This document shows positions 34,753-45,250 of a DNA stretch of 64,000 nucleotides, piece after piece (within the stretch, counting starts at the first letter, position 1; each line of letters begins with the position of its first letter). The position numbers and the translations under genes are program-made. Source of the stretch: Owenia fusiformis. Lineage: Eukaryota > Annelida > Polychaeta > Sabellida > Oweniidae. The stretch is from contig CAIIXF020000009.1 of assembly GCA_903813345.2 (NCBI GenBank), forward strand, positions 4,090,001 through 4,154,000, read 5' to 3'. The notes under the pieces were generated by a model, which saw only the letters and a list, made by a program, of their open reading frames with translations, had not been told where the DNA came from and ran no database searches.

Positions 34753-35097
34753 TCTAGAAAGGATCTGATAGAAGACTGTAATCGCTCAAGGTGTTACAAG
34801 ACCAAAGAACAAGCTTTTAATAATGAGGATAACCACAGTCAAGCTCCTATAAAAACCACTTGGGAAATCAAAATACTTAAAGTCCAGCAATTTATCAGGA
34901 ACTAACATGTACATGAAGCCATAGATGAATATCTCATGAAAACCTATTTTACCAGGTCATGCATATGTTTATAATTTGATTAACTTTCGGGTGATAAATT
35001 GAGACATTTATCATTATGTTTTTAATGAAATAATATACATAATGTCTTGTGCATGCCATTCTTGCGTTTTCTGTAAAATGAAAATCTAAATGATGAA
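34753..35097. other. No feature seen
   Basis: No supportable gene or repeat. Confidence 0.4.
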
Positions 35098-35244
35098 GAA
35101 CAATTATTGATTAATTAGCTAAATTTGTTTTTCTTCCAGTGTTTACTATTGTATCTCTCAAGATAAAAATCAACAATGAAAGCATTAAAAATATTACCAT
35201 AAGCAATGTGAGAATCTTTGAATGATTAAGAACAATTATTGATT

Positions 35245-36277
35245 AACAAGGCATTAACATGACAAAATGTCACCACCTAAAACAATTTGGTCAATTTAAA
35301 GCAAGTTGGAAAATACCTTTTGACCTTAAGAAGAACTTCTGAGAACATGTAGATGATTTTGAAAAAAAAATAGTCAATTTGAAGCAAGTTGAAAAAAAGA
35401 CCTTTTTGACCTTGAGAAGGTCATTAAAGGTCAAAGATCAAATCTAAAGTCAAATTTGAACTTCTGAGAACTTGTAAAGTCAAATTTGAACTTCTGAAAA
35501 GATGTAGATGATTTTGAAAAAAAAAATTGGTCAATTTGAAGCAAGTTGAAAACAGACCTTTTTGACCTTTTTTGACCTTGAGAAGGTCATTGAAGGTCAA
35601 ATGTCAAATCTAAAGTCAGATTTGAAAGTCAAATGTCAAATCTAAAGTCAGATTTGAATTTCTGAGAACATGTAGATGATTTTGAAAAAAAATTTAGTCA
35701 ATGTGAAGCAAGTTGAAAAAAGACCTTTTTGACCTTGAGAAGGTCATTGAAGGTCAAATGTCAAATCTTAAGTCAGATTTGAATTTCTGAGAACATGTAG
35801 ATGATTTTGAAAAAAATATTTAGTCAATTTGAAGCAAGTTGAAAACAGACCTTTTTGACCTTTTTTGACCTTGAGAAGGTCATTGAAGGTCAAATGTCAA
35901 ATCTAAAGTCAGATTTGAAGGTCAAATGTCAAATCTAAAGTCAGATTTGAATTTCTGAGAACATGTAGATGATTTTGAAAAAAAATTGAGTCAATGTGAA
36001 GCAAGTTGAAAAAAGACCTTTTTGACCTTGAGAAGGTCATTGAAGGTCAAATCTAAAGTCAGATTTGAACTTCTGAGAAGATGTAGATGATTTAGAAAAA
36101 AATTGAAGTCAGTCTAAACAGTATTTGTTAAGTTATAGGAAGTTGTAAGAAATTGTTACAGACGCCGGACGCCAGACGCCGGACGCCAGACGCCGGACGC
36201 CGGACGCCAACCACCAACCGCCGTCGCAAAAAAACGGAGACCATAACAATATGTCACCACTTTTTGGTGGTGACATA
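35245..36277 (+). mobile_element. MITE family A, copy expanded by an internal tandem array
   Basis: The left end ACAAGGCATTAACATGACAA and right end ATGTCACCAC...TTTTTGGTGGTGACATA are those of family A, normally about 140-165 bp, but here about 1 kb apart. The extra DNA is the array at 35290-36120. Just inside the right end is a GACGCCGGACGCCAGACGCC tract (36159-36215) rich in intact CpGs. No coding capacity. Confidence 0.8.
35290..36120. repeat. 126/167-bp tandem array with repeated TGACCTTGA sites
   Basis: Units begin at GCAAGTTG (about 35301, 35384, 35541, 35708, 35834 and 36001). Spacings of 157-167 and 126 bp differ mainly by a 31-bp internal duplication (GTCAAATGTCAAATCTAAAG...). Each complete unit contains TTTTTGACCTTGAGAAGGTC followed by ATTGAAGGTCAAA. 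TCAAGGTCA on the minus strand matches the extended half-site bound by NR5/ERR-type nuclear receptors (established motif). Function here is unknown. Confidence 0.8.
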
Positions 36278-36753
36278 ATAATTAGCTAAATTTGTTTTTC
36301 TTCCAGAGTTTACTATTCTATCTCTCAAGATAAAAATCAACAATGAAAGCATTAAAAAAAAAAATTAGCATAAGCAATGTGAGAATCTTTGCTACTTTGA
36401 GTTCAAGTCTGAGCTAACTCATGAGTAATCTTCTTCTAAAAATCCAGCCCTTTAACCATAATAAATAATTGTAATTTCCCTTACCAAAGGTTCATATTTT
36501 CAGCATAGAGTCTACCTCTGATATTATTGTACACCGGGTTGAAAATTTGAAAACTGCGTCTAATGCAGGGTTGAAAATTATTTCGCAAAATGTTACAATA
36601 ACAATAAAAAAATATAGAGCAAGCTATGATGAAAGTCCCGAATGCCCAATAAATACATATCAAGACAAAATTATCACTAAAAGCTGTCTTAGTGGACAAC
36701 TCTCTCTCTTGTGAACACCTTTCTCAAACAGGCATTACTTTCCTCCATATTCA

Positions 36754-36918
36754 CAGGGGCGGATCCAGGATTTTGTGTTAGGGAGGGGGGGGGGGCGTGT
36801 GATAATAACTGTGAGCGAAGAGTCAAATTTTGTAAAAAGCGATGAGGCAAAACACGAATTTTTCGACTTTTTAGGGGGGGGCATGCACCCCCCACGCCCC
36901 CGTCTAGATCCGCTGCTG
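36754..36918. mobile_element. TIR element CAGGGGCGGATCCAGG...GATCCGCTGCTG, ATTCA TSD
   Basis: Roughly inverted ends with GGATC/GATCC cores are flanked by ATTCA (36749-36753 and 36919-36923), possibly ATTCAC. The interior has poly-G/poly-C runs next to each end. Length 165 bp. It resembles the family-C layout (G-run near ends, 5- to 6-bp TSD) and may be a relative. Confidence 0.75.
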
Positions 36919-36923
36919 ATTCA

Positions 36924-37832
36924 CTTCTGTATAACCAGGTTTGAGACTCTATAACTGGGATGACATAGAATGTGGGGGGGGGGGGGTACAATAAAATATT
37001 AATAAATGCCCATGTTATTTTTTGATAAACTACATGTTAAGATTTCAGTCTCTCACCATATTCATGTAGATGTCCTGGGGGTGTCCTATTTGAATACAAA
37101 ATAAGTGAAAAAACTGTCTGACACATCAAAACACCTTATGAGATATGTCAGAATTTAAATTGATACCGGCATTCTTATCAAAAATCAACTTTTGAATTAG
37201 TCATTTTACACGTACTTAAACCTAATTTTCCACAAAATAGAATGTTTTCATTTCAAGTGATTAGTGTCTGAGATAACACCAAAAATGTAAACAAAAAAAT
37301 GAATTCATAAAAAATACAAATAGTTTGATAAATGAGTATAAACACTGAATCTAAATTGTAAACAGGCAAACGCACAGCCACAATAAATGCATTGATTTGA
37401 AGGGGCCCCTCAGTATATCTAGACATATTTTCTAGGGGCTGTACACCTATCTGCCAAGTCAAATATTCAAATACAAGACCTAGCTTTCAAGGTTTAACTT
37501 TAGTGTGAAATATAAGTATATTTGCAATCTAACCTCTGCCACTCCCCTTTAATATCTAGAGTACCTACAAAAACAGATTTTCCATCAAGGTATAAGAAAG
37601 ATTTTTTACTCAAGTAACATTTCTCAATTTTGATAAAAATTCAATTTTTTACGTTTTTTTATGAGGTGTAATGGTCTTTCCCACCACCTACTGACTTGGT
37701 CCACTGTTGGGATCACTAACATGGCTTAGATTTAGTGAACATGTATGAGCTATGGATACCACAATGCCTTAGTAGTAAAGAGCCTGAAGATATTTAACAA
37801 ACTCCTTGTAACGAAACTTACTCCAAAAAGTA
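36924..37832. other. No gene seen
   Basis: A poly-G run is at 36974-36986. No supportable exon or repeat. Confidence 0.4.
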
Positions 37833-38225
37833 CAGGAAAACCTGTCTCATCCAAAAGCCTCTAGAACCAGCCAAAAGTGTTCAGATTAGCAGGTGTTCAT
37901 ATTTCAAGTTTTTTTTTAAATATTTGAGTCGATGGGTGACAACAAAATTGAGACACAAAAATATTTTTTTCTTCTTTTCACAATTTTTTTTACTAAACAG
38001 GTCGTTTCGGATCCTGTCTGGATCCTTTTTCAACTGTATAAAAAAACTGAACTGAAGCGCTACAAAACAATTAAACAATATTACATCATATCAATTCACC
38101 AAAAATTCATTCCAAATTCCCGCCAATTTATAGTTCCCTTGATGTAATTGAGACAGAGAAAAAGAGTTCATGTTGGGATGCGCATGTTCTGATTAGAGAG
38201 GTGTTCGGATAAATAGGTTCTACCG
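37833..38225. mobile_element. pogo-like MITE (family G), long copy with TA TSD
   Basis: CAGGAAAACCTGTCTCATCC at the left and GTGTTCGGATAAATAGGTTC...CCG at the right are bounded by TA (37831-37832 and 38226-38227). Internal GTGTTCAGATTAGCAGGTGT matches other copies, but the middle of about 200 bp is unique, so this is a longer variant. Confidence 0.65.
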
Positions 38226-38624
38226 TAGTAGTATGAACCAAGGATACTGATAGGTCGCCTTGAGTTTCTAATGAGTTTCACCCTGGGTAATAATAAGATA
38301 CCTAGATACATTAGCAGTATAACCTTTTTGAATCTGTATAACATAATTACAGACATCAATACCTTTTTTACAACTGCTCGTCATGCCAAACCATATTATA
38401 TTTCATTTCTTTGGAGTCATACCCTTTGCAGATGATGCTTGCAGAAAACGCTCGGTGTGGAAATCATAGAAGCATAGTGCGAAACCTTTAGTCATTTTTA
38501 AAACTTGAATCTAATTTAAGATATTTTACGAACAACAAAAATGACTGCTGGTTCTGATGAAAGCATGATATCTGCACCAAGCATTCTCTGCAAGCAACAT
38601 TACACCCCCAAAATGCAATCTGAT
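38226..38624. other. No feature seen
   Basis: No supportable gene or repeat. Confidence 0.4.
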
Positions 38625-38795
38625 TTTCGACGCCGTTTCGGTGCCAAATTATAGTGCCGTTTCGGCACCAAATGGACTGACTAGTCCGGTGCCAAATTTT
38701 GGTGTCGAAAGGTTTCGGTGCCGGAACGGTGCCAAAATGGTGCCGGAACAGCGCCGAATTTTTTTGATGCTGAATCGGCGCCGAATTATATTGGC
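38625..38795. repeat. CGGTGCC-rich inverted-word cluster
   Basis: About ten copies of TTTCGGTGCCAAA, CGGCACC and CGGCGCCGAATT words occur in both orientations over 170 bp, in an otherwise CpG-poor area. It looks like the site-dense end of a hAT-type element (compare TTCGGTTCGG at 26450), but no TSD pair could be fixed. Confidence 0.55.
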
Positions 38796-38851
38796 TGTGT
38801 ATATAAGGTATGAGTTGGCATGATATATTCATACTTGGTGATCCAAAAGAT

Positions 38852-39290
38852 CGCAATAGACTAGATGCGAGTAGAAATAATCTTGATTTACGTCATCAAA
38901 AATTCTAACTTCAGTCAAACTGATGTCATATTTGGAATCTACATGTAGAATTACATCTAGAAATGTGGTTTTGAAAAGAGTTTATCAACTTTGAAAATTT
39001 AATTTTCTTGGAAAATGGGACTTCTAGGTCGGGGGGATTCCCCATAGAGCCCATGTTGTAAAATCACAAAAAGTGAAATATCTTTTCTTGTGTTGGGCAG
39101 ATAATATTTTCTTTTACTGGGCATATTTTAATTTGTATAACTATCAGATACAAAAGGGTAATATGAAAGGTGAACCACTAAAACTGATGAATATTCAAGT
39201 TTAAGGGAATTTTGTAATACCCTGCCATGTTATTTCCCCCGACTCAGCCTGGTGGCAAAACTGGTAACTACCTACTCGCATCTGAGTAAT
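38852..39290 (-). mobile_element. MITE with CAGATGCGAGTAG ends, copy 2
   Basis: Starts CTAGATGCGAGTAGAAATAA and ends CTACTCGCATCTGAGTAATT. It is the reverse of 7211-7571, with an extra stretch of about 75 bp around 38960-39035. The shared interior includes GGTAATATGAAAGGTGAACC and CATGTTATTTCCCCC. Confidence 0.75.
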
Positions 39291-39754
39291 TTCAGGTATT
39301 TTTCTCAGCTCATTATTACTTTATTAACAGGTAGAAATTATGTCATACATTCTGTTTTAGCATCTAATGACAGGCATATTAAATATAAGTCAGGTGAGAG
39401 CTTGATTTTGATGTCAACTAGATCCATCAGATCATTAATCAAACACAATCATTATAATCATTACATAATGACATCTCAATACTTAAAAATAATATGACAT
39501 CCCATTTTGAGAGATAAACTGCTTTAACTTTTTTGATTTTTGAATGTCCTCATATAATGAATCCTCGCCGATATACATGGGTGACCAAAATTTTAAGACC
39601 TGTTATCTTAGAATAAAATTCTCAATGACGGTAGAATCTTCTTAAATTTCTTGAGTCAAGAAGTTGTTTCATATCGCCATTTGCTCATGTGAACTCTCTG
39701 CCACACAATAGAATTCAAAAAGAGTCTACAGTATGGCACAATGGCACAGCTATT

Positions 39755-39955
39755 CAGGCCCGTAGCCAGAATTTTCCAAGGGGGGTTCACTTTTCCCAAA
39801 AAATCTAGGGGGAGTTCACTTTGGCAAATTTGGCCAAAAATAACTCGAAAAATAGTCAGAATGGTGAAAAACTGCATGATTTTGAAAGAAATTTTGGCCA
39901 GGGGGAGGGGGATCGCCCGAACCCCCTGAACCCCCCCCCCCTGGCTACGGGCCTG
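39755..39955 (+). mobile_element. MITE family C, GCTATT 6-bp TSD
   Basis: CAGGCCCGTAGCCAG and CTGGCTACGGGCCTG are a perfect 15-bp inverted pair, flanked by GCTATT on each side (39749-39754 and 39956-39961). The interior has GGGGGGTTCACTTT, GGTGAAAAACTGCATGATTT and a poly-C run before the right end. Non-coding despite long ORFs on both strands. Confidence 0.9.
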
Positions 39956-39961
39956 GCTATT

Positions 39962-41002
39962 CCAAAATTAAACCTCCCACCATTTCAGTCACCCTGTTTA
40001 ATAGAATTCTATTTCCTTTGCGCGAAACATTCGCAATGTGCAAAATTAGTTTGCAAAACAAATCAGCTGAGTCAAGGAGATAAAATGCAATAAAATGAAA
40101 GGATTGTATATGGTAATGAGCTATTAGAGAAGATACATTCTAGGAATCAATAGATTTCATTGTTTTTATTCCCATGACAAATTCTGTTTGGTGCTTGAAA
40201 TGTCATCACCCCTGGCCATTCTCATTACGCATCTCTTTGTTGTTCATTGTCTCACGTCTCTTTATGTATAATATGAACCTTCCCTGAAATACCACACTTA
40301 CATTTTGCTACTTAGAAAGAGAGCCTCACCTCAGAGGCTAGTTATAATCTACCCTTTCCAATATTTGAGTCGCACCTGTAATATACTAAGCTCTGATAAT
40401 CAGAGGATATAAATGTAAAGTGCTATCAACAGAAAAAGTTCTCTTATTTGAGATATTAGGTCTAACTTTCGCTTTAAGATATTACGAGCGAGCCTTTTCA
40501 ATTTTCCAACAATCAAAATGAGTGTTTTATCAAAGTAATCTCACATCAAGGCTCTTACCTTTTTTGTTGTCATTACTCCTACCAAAGGTTTTTTTCTGGT
40601 ATGACTTAACTTTTTGACGAATAATGATGCTAATTAACTGAAGTTAAGACTGCTGACCTATACCGGCGATTACTAGAGTGCTGCTAACTCGATAAAAGGC
40701 TGGCGCTGGCTAGAATTGTCTATGGTTCTAGCCAGGATTAAGATACCAGTTCTTCAACTCGACAATGGGAAAACTGCTCTACCTTAGTGACTTATATGTC
40801 ATGATATGACATCTAAAGAGTCAATAAAAGATATATATATGATGATTCCTAAAACAGAACCCTGAGCCAAAGTTCGTTGTAAAGGAAGCTCTTTCAAAAC
40901 TAAAGAAGCAAAATCAAATATGGGAAAGGGAAGGTTATAACTAGCCTCTGAGGTGATCACTTATTTGAAGAGTAGGAAACAAGTAGGTCACTCTTAGAAA
41001 GG
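39962..41002. other. No gene seen
   Basis: GCTAGTTATA(A/T) words near family D-like AGGTAGATTATAAC phrases at 40340 and 40935 are too short to call. No exons were found. Confidence 0.35.
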
Positions 41003-41010
41003 GTTATGTA

Positions 41011-41179
41011 GTGGTTTCACTAGAATTTCTCACAACAGGCTAAATAAATGAAAACAGGCAAAATTAATGGAAATCATAAATTTAACATGGAAAAGTTGAA
41101 AAGTCCCTATGAACAACAAACGATTATGTGAAAACAACTGGTGAAAATCGCCTGTTGCCTGCTGCAAGTGAAACCCCTG
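41011..41179. mobile_element. hAT-like MITE, copy 2 with GTTATGTA 8-bp TSD
   Basis: GTTATGTA at 41003-41010 and 41180-41187 is a perfect 8-bp TSD around GTGGTTTCACTAG...AAACCCCTG. It is the same family as 17923-18085. An 8-bp TSD with C(A/T)G-type ends fits hAT. Length 169 bp. Confidence 0.9.
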
Positions 41180-41187
41180 GTTATGTA

Positions 41188-41697
41188 TCATGATCAAGGT
41201 CATATATTTGCCAAGGAATACCAATCATCTTGCATATTGTAAGTTCAATTGTCAACCAAATATCAATCACCCAAATGTTTGTATGTTAGATTGCATCCTT
41301 AGTTAGATTTCATTACTGCATTACCCTTTGAGACTCTTGTGCCAATCAATACCCATTCCAATAGTTCTGGTTTAGCTGCAATAAAAGAGGGATTCATCTA
41401 TATTCTTTGAATTAGAGATGATCCTTTGATCTAGCCTTTACTAATCTAAATACTGAGATAATAAAGTTGATAAAAATCAAGCTTCCCAAATCAAAATAAC
41501 ATTTATTGAATTTCATCCATTCATTTGTCTCATTATGAAACTATCTTAAGTGACCAGCTACATTTGGGGCCGTTTCGATCTTTTTGGCATTGCTGACTAT
41601 GTATTCATTATTCAACCTATTCTGAATCCAATGTATGCAGCTCTTATAATCAGGGCAGCCAATCAGCCAATTCATCATACTGACATCTCTATGACAC
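41188..41697. other. No feature seen
   Basis: The overlapping ORFs at 41541-41786 on both strands have no recognisable motif. Confidence 0.4.
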
Positions 41698-42173
41698 AGT
41701 TCTGTGACAGCCCAGGTCATAAATCGTTCCAAACCGTACTGACACTTTTCTCAACCAATCAACGAACTGGAATGAACGCATGCTAAATGCATGCTTAAAA
41801 ACTATGCGATGATGTCAGAGAAAATGACCATATATAGAAAGTCATCCACAATTCTCTGACAAACTCGGACTGACTTCAGGCCCATGCCAGGATTTGCCAA
41901 GGGGGGGGGGTTCAGTTTTCAAAAATTTCCAGGGGGGTTCACAATAGTCAATTTTGGACCAAATATGGCTAAAATCACTCGAGAAGTGCTCAAAATGGTG
42001 AAAAACTGCATGATTTTGAAAGAATTTTTTGGCCAGGGGGGGGGGGTTCACCCGAACCCTGCGAACCCCCCCTGGCTACGGGCCTGGACTTAATGAATTC
42101 AGATTTATTGTAAACTGAAAGAATGAAGATGAAGCTCTCTTTTAAGAAAGTCAAGTTGAACAAATGCAAAGGG
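41698..42173 (+). mobile_element. MITE family D, left-truncated, split by a family C element
   Basis: Family D sequence runs from CTGTGACAGCCCAGGTCATA to GACAAACTCGGACTGACTT, is interrupted by 41877-42086, and resumes as GACTTAATGAATTCAGATTT to AAATGCAAAGGGTA. The outer left end is missing. Confidence 0.8.
41877..42086 (+). mobile_element. MITE family C nested in D, GACTT TSD
   Basis: CAGGCCCATGCCAGGATTT...CTGGCTACGGGCCTG is flanked by GACTT (41872-41876 and 42087-42091), 5 bp or 6 with one mismatch. Same interior as 39755-39955 with longer poly-G runs. Confidence 0.85.
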
Positions 42174-42774
42174 TACTATGACACAGTTCTTCCAATAATT
42201 CCCAACCTCCCATTGTGGCCCCCATATCCTTATACTATATCTCTCTCAAGGATATATGTAAAGAGGAACTCTGATAAATTAGAATGTCAACTCCCAGACT
42301 TGCCTCCTATAATTAATGGCTTCTAAAATCATATGTTATACTAAAAATTCAGAATCCTGAAATGTGGCACTTAAAAATCCTCTTAAGAATACTGAATCAG
42401 TATCCTGAATCCCCAACAGCTATGCAAATGCCTTCTGATTATTAATGATGATTATCAATATTCTGATGCTCTTAGGTCTTTTAATTACCTAAACTGTATC
42501 TATTTGATAAAGATAAACTCTGGTAAAAAGATATGGATCATGAAGTGGAATATGAGTTAAATATCAGGCTTTAACTAATAAAATGAAATTTATAAACACC
42601 TAAATGAGATAATTTTTAAGATGGCAATAGAATCAACAATACAATGCTGTAAATTGAATTCTTGCAGATATGATATAATTTACCCTGCATGCCCAAAACC
42701 TAGTAAGATCCGGGCCTGCTCTTGTGTCTGTAAAAATTTCAAGTTCTGACAATATAAAAGTGTGACAAGGCATT
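42174..42774. other. No feature seen
   Basis: No supportable gene or repeat. Confidence 0.4.
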
Positions 42775-42877
42775 TACATGCAAAATGTCACTACCTGCCA
42801 TTTGTTAGAGATACTAAACAGGATATGCCAAATGCCAAACACCATCACAAAAATGGAGACCACAACAATATGTCACC
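42775..42877 (+). mobile_element. MITE family A, right-truncated copy
   Basis: ACAAGGCATTTACATGCAAA, the ACTACCTGCCATTTGTTAGA core, a GCCAAATGCCAAACACC tract and CAACAATATGTCACC, then lost. Confidence 0.65.
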
Positions 42878-43548
42878 TAAATGAACCTAAATATATTTTT
42901 TTTCTAAATTGAATAGGTTACTCACTAGATCTGGTTCTGCTATAGATTGTCTGGAGAGTAGGTAAAGTGACTTTAGGATTCTATCAAGATGTCTTATAAG
43001 GCGACCAATTTCTATCTAAAATATTTGAACAAATCACTTCAAAATCAAATGAATGTCATTGTCAAGATCAGGAATATGTAGACGGGCAACCTCCAATTAA
43101 TTCAATTCTCCAGTCAAATAGGCAAAAACAGAGTGGCTGAGATCTGGAGTAATGTGTTTGGAGGTTGCTTTTAATAGAATCTCGGACCATCTCCTACTTT
43201 CTGTATTTGCAAGGATGAAAGGACACTTAACATGTAAAGCTACAAGAGATTCTCTCCATCGGTCAATCAATCTAAATTGGTAATTTTTTCATGTCAGTAT
43301 ATATTGACTAACACTAAAAAATATCAATACTGGGCAATGTGCAAGAGTCACGGTCCATTAGCGCTCTTGGGAAGCAGTTCCACATGACTTCACACAACTG
43401 CAATTTTTCAATCATTTTCAATTAACTGTACATCCCTGTTTTCTCCATCTATTTTCAATTCATTGACTTTAGTTTCAAGCAATCTTGGCAATGATATTGA
43501 ATAAACAGGTTCTAAATGGATGGACATATATACGCTGCGCTTACCCCC
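42878..43548. other. No feature seen
   Basis: No supportable gene or repeat. Confidence 0.4.
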
Positions 43549-44335
43549 CTATCACACCAAACTAGTTCTTACCCGTTCTTGCCAGTCCTACGAAAACGTC
43601 GTAAAACGGGCTCAATCTGGCTGTGGTCGGGAAATATGTCTGAAATAATTAGCTTCTTCGTTCTTAAACAGTCTTCAATACGTCCATCTCGTTCGCAGTT
43701 CGTTCAGGTCGCACCACGTCGGTGTGCAACGTCGTAGAACGCGTCCTTTAGTCTAGAAGGTCATCATGACCTGATAACAGAACGGTATGGTCGCAATCGA
43801 ATTTTGAATCGATTCAAAATTCTAAAATCACATTCCCGTCTGAGAACGTTCATAAAGTTCGTAAATAGACCTTAGAAAGTTGCAGCTACGTTCATTCCGT
43901 TCGCACACAGTTTAAAACCAGTTTTGAAGAACGCAGTGGCAACTTGTTTGGTGTGATAGCTATATTTTTTCTAACTCGTTCATAAGCAGTGTTAAATACG
44001 TTCTTAATCAGTTTAAACCCGTTTGTATTTAGTTCTACCTCGTTCTCAACACGCCCTCGGACAGTTCAACTCGTTGTTAAAACGTCCCTAGTACGACGGT
44101 TCTGTTCGTAGTACGTCCAGCTCGTCGTTAGTACGTTGCCACTCGTTCTAATTGTAGAACGTGACGACCACGAGAACATTTTGAGCATTGTCCAAGTTCT
44201 AGAGGACCTACCCGTTCGAGTACGTTCGATGAAGTTTGTAAATAGATCCCAAACGGTTCTTAGTAGGTCCAGTCCGTTCGTACACAGTTGAAGCCCGTTT
44301 TCGAGAACGTAGTGAGAACTAGTTTGGTGTGATAG
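43549..44335. mobile_element. TA-flanked TCACACCAAAC element, composite
   Basis: The left end TATCACACCAAACTAGTTCT and right end AGAACTAGTTTGGTGTGATA are inverted, with TA at the outside. A second right-type end, TTGTTTGGTGTGATA, occurs internally at 43945-43959, so the first 411 bp form a complete smaller element and the rest looks like an added partial unit. The body is full of CGTTC, GTTCGTA and AGTACGT words and is CpG-rich. The end core TCACACCAA is shared with 20999-21345. Confidence 0.75.
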
Positions 44336-44609
44336 TAGGGTTAGAGTCTAGTTATAAACCACCCTCTGCCTAGTATAGACTACACTACAGCTTAGCAACC
44401 CCACCCCCACGACCTACGCCCGTGACAGTCCGGATCATAAATCATTTAAAACCTACCATGCTGATCTTTTCTCAACAGTCATAGAAAATGACCATATATG
44501 GAAGGTTGTTGGTATTTCGATGACATGAGTTCAAAGATTTATTGTAAACTGAAAGAGTGAAGAACGAGGTTTTCTGTCAAGAAGCGAATTTCAAATGAAT
44601 ACAAAGGGT
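44336..44609 (+). mobile_element. MITE family D, internally deleted copy
   Basis: Starts GGGTTAGAGTCTAGTTATAA, directly abutting the previous element, and ends ATGAATACAAAGGGTT. About 70 bp around the CCAAT region are missing. No TSD remains. Confidence 0.75.
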
Positions 44610-44689
44610 TGGACATAAAGTGAATGTACATGTAACTCGATTCAATTTTTATCATCAATGCTCACTGATGAAAGGATAGAAGAATGCTC

Positions 44690-44880
44690 TAAGCCTGTAG
44701 CAAACCTTTGCCAAGGGGGTACACTTTTCAAAAAATTCTGAGAGGATGTTAATTTGAGAAGAATGATATCTTTGTTCAAAAATCACTTGTAAAGTGCTCA
44801 AAATGTTGAAAACTGCATGATTTTGAAAGAATTTCTGGCCAGCAGGGGATCCCTCAACCACCTCCCCCCATGCGCCTCTG
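44690..44880 (+). mobile_element. MITE family C, diverged copy
   Basis: GCCTGTAGCAAACCTTTGCC...TTGAAAACTGCATGATTTTG...TTCTGGCCAGCAGGGGAT. The ends are too worn for a TSD. Confidence 0.65.
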
Positions 44881-45083
44881 AAATGAAAACAGGTCTGAAC
44901 GCCTAACCATTATAAGGATGCTTGTAAGTTAGAATGACCTTGATATTAATGAGAAGTTCATTAGATAATACAAGGCTGTAAAGTGATCATAACAATGCAT
45001 CATTGTATTCAGAGTCCCTAGTCTTTCAACAGAGCTGTCTGCAAATCTACCATTTTCAATTGCTTGATTTACCTTCTTTTATA

Positions 45084-45229
45084 CAGTAAAACCTGTGTAT
45101 ATTGAACATTTTTGCCAAGAAAAATGTTCAATATTGTATTGGTTTAGTTCAATACAGAGACAGAGAGGGTAATTTATACAGAAGTCATATGAGAGAAGGA
45201 AGGGTGTCTAATGGAGACAGGTTTTACTG
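45084..45229 (+). mobile_element. pogo-like MITE (family G), copy with TA TSD
   Basis: CAGTAAAACCTGTGTATATT and ACAGGTTTTACTG are bounded by TA (45082-45083 and 45230-45231). Interior as at 18303-18457. Confidence 0.85.
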
Positions 45230-45250
45230 TAGAGTTTCAACCCACATTCT

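Larger units (their letters stand above)
35098..36391. repeat. 131-bp tandem duplication whose second copy hosts MITE A
   Basis: Copy 1 is 35098-35228 (AACAATTATTGATTAATTAG ... GAATGATTAAG). Copy 2 begins again with AACAATTATTGATTA at 35229, is broken by the expanded A element at 35245-36277, and resumes with AATTAGCTAAATTTG at 36280, running to about 36391. Copy 1 therefore shows the empty site for the insertion. Confidence 0.8.

Noticed and set aside
39656-40093. Overlapping ORFs on both strands as small genes
   Set aside because: They fall in or across the family C MITE, whose other copies do not keep the frames.
41541-41786. Opposed ORFs of 63 and 78 codons
   Set aside because: Partly family D sequence, mirror-frame overlap and no motif.
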